This document shows positions 6,386 to 8,521 of a stretch of DNA of 8,521 nt, in pieces. The stretch is taken from NCBI GenBank assembly GCA_003648085.1, contig QMOC01000077.1, positions 1 to 8,521 on the forward strand. The letters are read 5' to 3'. Source of the DNA: Chloroflexota bacterium. Lineage in GTDB: Bacteria > Chloroflexota > Anaerolineae > B4-G1. Under the pieces are notes generated by a model. It did not search any database. It was not told the DNA's origin and was given only the letters and a program-made list of their open reading frames with translations. Made by a program: the position numbers and the translations under genes. The first letter of the stretch is position 1. Each line of letters begins with the position of its first letter.

Positions 6386-6396
6386 ATTGGTAAATT
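6341..6396. repeat. 8-bp tandem repeat GGTAGATT, seven units
   Basis: Seven consecutive octamers occupy 6341-6396: ggtaggtc, ggtagatt, ggtggatt, three more ggtagatt, and ggtaaatt. Four are identical and three differ by one or two bases. The tract covers the last codons and stop (TAG 6383-6385) of alr and continues into the spacer. The period of 8 is not a multiple of 3, so unit loss or gain would change the alr C-terminus and stop. Similar repeats are common in some bacterial intergenic regions; I regard it as a simple-sequence or STRR-like tract and not a CRISPR. Confidence 0.9.
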
Positions 6397-6420
6397 GGGG
6401 TGCGGAAGGGCTCGTGTTCT

Positions 6421-6449
6421 TTGGCGCAGGGCGCAAAATGCGGTATAAT
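6421..6449 (+). promoter_or_regulatory. sigma70-type promoter of gatB
   Basis: TTGGCG (6421-6426) and a perfect TATAAT (6444-6449) are separated by 17 nt. Transcription would start near 6456, giving a 5' leader of about 70 nt before the gatB ATG at 6527. The -35 matches the consensus only in its TTG; the -10 and spacing are ideal. gatB can therefore be expressed independently of liv and alr. Confidence 0.65.
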
Positions 6450-6455
6450 GAGAAA

Positions 6456-6526
6456 GCAGCACCGCCGTCTCTCGTGCAACGGGAATCCCCAAGAGTGAGT
6501 TGACCGAACAACTACGGAAAACCTGA
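6456..6526 (+). promoter_or_regulatory. gatB 5' leader, weak RBS
   Basis: The leader of about 70 nt contains a small hairpin AGTTG-accgaa-CAACT (6498-6513) close to the start codon and only a weak purine stretch (ACGGAAAA, 6514-6521) as ribosome binding site. I see no known RNA element. Translation of gatB seems not to depend on a strong Shine-Dalgarno, unlike the liv genes. Confidence 0.3.
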
Positions 6527-7972
6527 ATGAAGTACGAACCTGTCATCGGCCTGGAAGTCCACGCTCAAATACACACCCGTTCCAAGATGTTCTGCTCCTG
6601 CCCGGTAGTCGAGGATACCGGCGACCTGCCCCCCAACACCTACGTCTGCCCCGTTTGTACTGCCATGCCGGGGGTGCTGCCGGTCATCAACCGGCGCGCC
6701 GTTGAGATGACCATCCTCACCGGACTGGCGCTCAACTGCGAGATAAACTCCATCACCGTCTTTTCAAGGAAGAACTATTTCTACCCCGATCTGCCGAAGG
6801 GCTACCAGATTTCACAGTACGACCTGCCGCTGTGCGCTGACGGCTATCTGGAGATCGAGACCGAGAACGGCACCAGGCGCATCGGTATCACCCGCGCCCA
6901 CCTGGAGGAGGACGCCGGCAAATTGTACCATGTGGACGGCGTCAGTCTAGTGGACTTTAACCGCGCTGGCGTGCCGCTGATCGAAATCGTCAGCCAGCCC
7001 GATATGCGCTCGGTCGAAGAAGTGCGGGCCTACGCGACCAAACTGCACTCCATCCTCGTCTACCTGGGCGTCAACTCGGGGGATATGGAGAAGGGTGTGA
7101 TGCGCTTCGAGGCCAACGTCAGCGTGCGCCCCGTGGGCTCCAACGTGCTGAATCCCCGCCACGAGATCAAGAACCTCAACTCCTTCCGCGCCCTGACCCG
7201 CTCGGTGGCCTATGAGATCGAGCAACAGATCGCGACTCTGGAGGCTGGCGACACCGTCGTCCAGCAGACGATGGGTTGGGACGAGACGCGAGGGATTACA
7301 GTGCCTCAGCGCGGCAAGGAGCACGCCCACGATTATCGCTACTTCCCCGAGCCCGACCTCCCGCCTCTGGAGATCAGCCGCGAGTGGGTGGAGGAGGTGC
7401 GGGCCCAACTGCCGGAACTGCCCGACGCCAAGCGCGCCCGCTTCATCGCCGAGTATGGCCTCAGCGCCTACGACGCCGGGGTGCTGGTCGCCGACAAAGA
7501 CGTAGCCGATTACTACGAGGCTGCCGTCGCCGTAGGCAAGGCCGACCCCAAGACGGTCGCCAACTGGGTCACCGGCGCGTTGTTCCGGCTGATGAAGGAG
7601 ACGGGACAGGAGATCGGCGCACTGCTCGTCTCGCCCCAGGCGCTGGCGGAACTGATCGGATTGGTCGAGGACGGCACCATCAACCTCAACACGGGCAAGG
7701 AAGTGCTGGCGGAGATGTTCGCCAGCGGCCGGGGGGCGCGCCAGATTGTGGAGGAGCGCGGGCTGGCGCAAGTCTCCGATGTGGCGGCACTGGGAAAGAT
7801 TGTCACACAAGTCTTGGAGGAAAACCCGGCACAGGTGAGCAAGTACTTGAGTGGCAAGGTGCAAGTCCTCGGCTGGCTGATGGGGCAGGTGATGAGAGCC
7901 ACCCGAGGGAAGGCCAACCCCCAGGTGGTGCGGGAGTTGCTACAGGCCCAGTTGGAGGCTCGACGGGGCTAG
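6527..7972 (+). CDS. gatB: Asp-tRNA(Asn)/Glu-tRNA(Gln) amidotransferase subunit B
   Basis: GatB is the kinase and tRNA-binding subunit of GatCAB, which phosphorylates and amidates Glu-tRNA(Gln) and/or Asp-tRNA(Asn). At 481 residues the protein is full length. It begins with the family start [12 protein letters not shown]. Cys23, Cys25, Cys41 and Cys44 (CSC and CPVC) form a complete zinc site, which some relatives have lost. Further motifs are [13 protein letters not shown] (from residue 88), the GatB signature [13 protein letters not shown] (from residue 142), [10 protein letters not shown], and [14 protein letters not shown] (from residue 266). The C-terminal YqeY-like helical domain (about residues 330-480) ends in [15 protein letters not shown]. 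gatA and gatC are not in the window, so the genes are dispersed here. gatB has its own promoter, and its stop codon is inside a hairpin. Confidence 0.97.
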   Translation: MKYEPVIGLEVHAQIHTRSKMFCSCPVVEDTGDLPPNTYVCPVCTAMPGVLPVINRRAVEMTILTGLALNCEINSITVFSRKNYFYPDLPKGYQISQYDLPLCADGYLEIETENGTRRIGITRAHLEEDAGKLYHVDGVSLVDFNRAGVPLIEIVSQPDMRSVEEVRAYATKLHSILVYLGVNSGDMEKGVMRFEANVSVRPVGSNVLNPRHEIKNLNSFRALTRSVAYEIEQQIATLEAGDTVVQQTMGWDETRGITVPQRGKEHAHDYRYFPEPDLPPLEISREWVEEVRAQLPELPDAKRARFIAEYGLSAYDAGVLVADKDVADYYEAAVAVGKADPKTVANWVTGALFRLMKETGQEIGALLVSPQALAELIGLVEDGTINLNTGKEVLAEMFASGRGARQIVEERGLAQVSDVAALGKIVTQVLEENPAQVSKYLSGKVQVLGWLMGQVMRATRGKANPQVVRELLQAQLEARRG

Positions 7973-7998
7973 CAATCGAGAGATTCGATGCTAGCCCC
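7965..7998 (+). terminator. hairpin at the end of gatB, stop codon in its stem
   Basis: GGGGCTAGC (7965-7973) pairs with GCTAGCCCC (7990-7998), and ATCGA (7975-7979) with TCGAT (7985-7989). This gives 14 bp with one bulged A (7974) and a 5-nt loop. The TAG stop of gatB (7970-7972) is in the left arm. No T-run follows, so it may be a weak or factor-assisted terminator or an mRNA end stabiliser. Confidence 0.55.
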
Positions 7999-8023
7999 TA
8001 AACTGGACACCGGCGATTTTGCC

Positions 8024-8081
8024 CGTAGTAACGACTTCGGTCGTTCAAAGCGAGGTCAGAGTGACCGAAGTCGCCGCTACG
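8024..8081. repeat. long imperfect palindrome before the dehydrogenase gene
   Basis: CGACTTCGGTC (8032-8042) and GACCGAAGTCG (8063-8073) are perfect reverse complements (11 bp). The stem extends inward by four more pairs, two of them G-U (8043-8046 with 8059-8062), to a 12-nt loop. After a 3x3 internal mismatch it extends outward by CGTAG/CTACG (8024-8028/8077-8081). Total length is 58 nt. It codes for nothing and has no T-run. It could be a dispersed palindromic repeat, a terminator for gatB, or a structured leader of the next gene. Confidence 0.6.
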
Positions 8082-8186
8082 ACCCTCATATCTTGCGGTT
8101 CATCAGTGTCATACCGTAAACGTGGGGGGCTCCAAAATTCGCCGGACTCCAGTACAGAATTACGTAACCTAAACGGAGGAACAAAC
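8082..8186 (+). other. upstream region of the dehydrogenase gene
   Basis: No convincing promoter is visible. TTGCGG (8093-8098) could be a -35, but only a poor -10 (TAAACG, 8117-8122, 18-nt spacer) lies at a fitting distance. A short perfect palindrome TTACGTAA (8160-8167) lies just upstream of the Shine-Dalgarno GGAGGA (8175-8180). Nothing else is recognisable. Confidence 0.3.
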
Positions 8187-8521
8187 ATGTCGGAAGGACT
8201 AAATCCCTTTGCCATCGCACAGCAACAGTTGGACCAGGCAGCCGAGATAATGGGTCTGGATGCGGCGACGCACGAACTACTGCGCTGGCCGCTGCGTGAA
8301 CTGCACGTCACGCTCCCTGTGCGGATGGACGACGGCACGACCCAAATATTCCACGGCTTCCGCGTCCAGTACAACGACGCCCGTGGGCCGACGAAGGGCG
8401 GCATCCGCTACCATCCTGAGGAGACCATTGACACGGTCCGCGCTCTGGCCGCCTGGATGACCTGGAAGACGGCCGTGATGGACCTGCCGCTAGGCGGCGG
8501 GAAGGGCGGTATCATCTGCAA
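8187..8521 (+). CDS. gdhA: Glu/Leu/Phe/Val dehydrogenase family, probable glutamate dehydrogenase (N-terminal part)
   Basis: Only the first 111 codons are present; the gene continues past the right edge. Enzymes of this family reversibly deaminate glutamate to 2-oxoglutarate and ammonia with NAD(P). The ATG at 8187 follows GGAGGA (8175-8180) with a 6-nt spacer. The visible part is the N-terminal dimerisation/substrate domain: [13 protein letters not shown], then [21 protein letters not shown] with substrate-binding Lys70, [19 protein letters not shown] with Lys94 and catalytic Lys106. These fit the hexameric bacterial/archaeal glutamate dehydrogenases of about 410-430 residues. Leucine or other amino acid dehydrogenases share the family signature, so glutamate specificity is probable and not proven. 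It sits 214 nt after gatB, behind two hairpins, and is likely a separate transcription unit. Confidence 0.88.
   Translation, partial: MSEGLNPFAIAQQQLDQAAEIMGLDAATHELLRWPLRELHVTLPVRMDDGTTQIFHGFRVQYNDARGPTKGGIRYHPEETIDTVRALAAWMTWKTAVMDLPLGGGKGGIIC

Noticed and set aside
6341..6396. CRISPR array
   Set aside because: The units are 8 bp and contiguous, with no spacers, and no cas genes are present.
5804..6511. 235-codon open frame on the minus strand over alr and the repeat
   Set aside because: It is antisense to alr, and its repetitive IYQSTN-type peptide is only the translation of the 8-bp tandem repeat.
6947..7864. 305-codon open frame on the minus strand
   Set aside because: It is antisense to the well-conserved gatB gene; long shadow frames are expected in GC-rich coding DNA, and its translation resembles no family.
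8160..8167. TTACGTAA palindrome as an operator
   Set aside because: A single 8-bp palindrome without a second site or a recognisable bacterial regulator consensus is too weak to call.

Overview
The window carries a complete branched-chain (or broad hydrophobic) amino acid ABC importer operon, livJ-livH-livM-livG-livF, followed on the same strand by alanine racemase (alr), the GatB subunit of the tRNA-dependent amidotransferase (gatB), and the first 111 codons of a Glu/Leu/Phe/Val-type glutamate dehydrogenase that runs off the right edge. All eight genes are on the + strand. No RNA gene, insertion sequence, phage gene or CRISPR array is visible.

Organism: a moderately GC-rich bacterium with a lipoprotein solute-binding protein, sigma70-type promoters (TTGnnn-17-TATAAT) and mostly strong Shine-Dalgarno sites. 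The protein styles, and the short tandem and palindromic repeats in the spacers, suggest Chloroflexota, probably an Anaerolineae-like lineage. That assignment is inference from pattern memory; the sequence alone does not prove it.

Layout: 1-267 holds a near-consensus extended -10 promoter with a 7-bp inverted repeat straddling its -10 box, then a leader of about 180 nt containing an orphan Shine-Dalgarno sequence. livJ (268-1440) is separated from livH (1603-2556) by a spacer with two hairpins whose four arms can swap partners; this may set a high binding-protein to permease ratio. livM, livG and livF are tightly packed or overlapping. A heptanucleotide repeat spacer precedes alr (5204-6385), whose last codons run into an 8-bp tandem repeat. 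gatB (6527-7972) has its own promoter and ends in a hairpin that includes its stop codon. The 214-base gap to the dehydrogenase contains a second, larger hairpin that may be a dispersed palindromic element.

How the genes fit together: LivJ captures the amino acid outside the membrane, LivH and LivM form the channel, and LivG and LivF power it. Glutamate dehydrogenase would link amino acid nitrogen to central carbon, Alr makes D-alanine, and GatB with unseen GatA and GatC makes Gln-tRNA(Gln) and/or Asn-tRNA(Asn). The theme is amino acid and nitrogen metabolism, but only the liv genes clearly form one functional unit. I see no previously undescribed gene system here; the less ordinary signals are the non-coding structures and repeats at the gene junctions.
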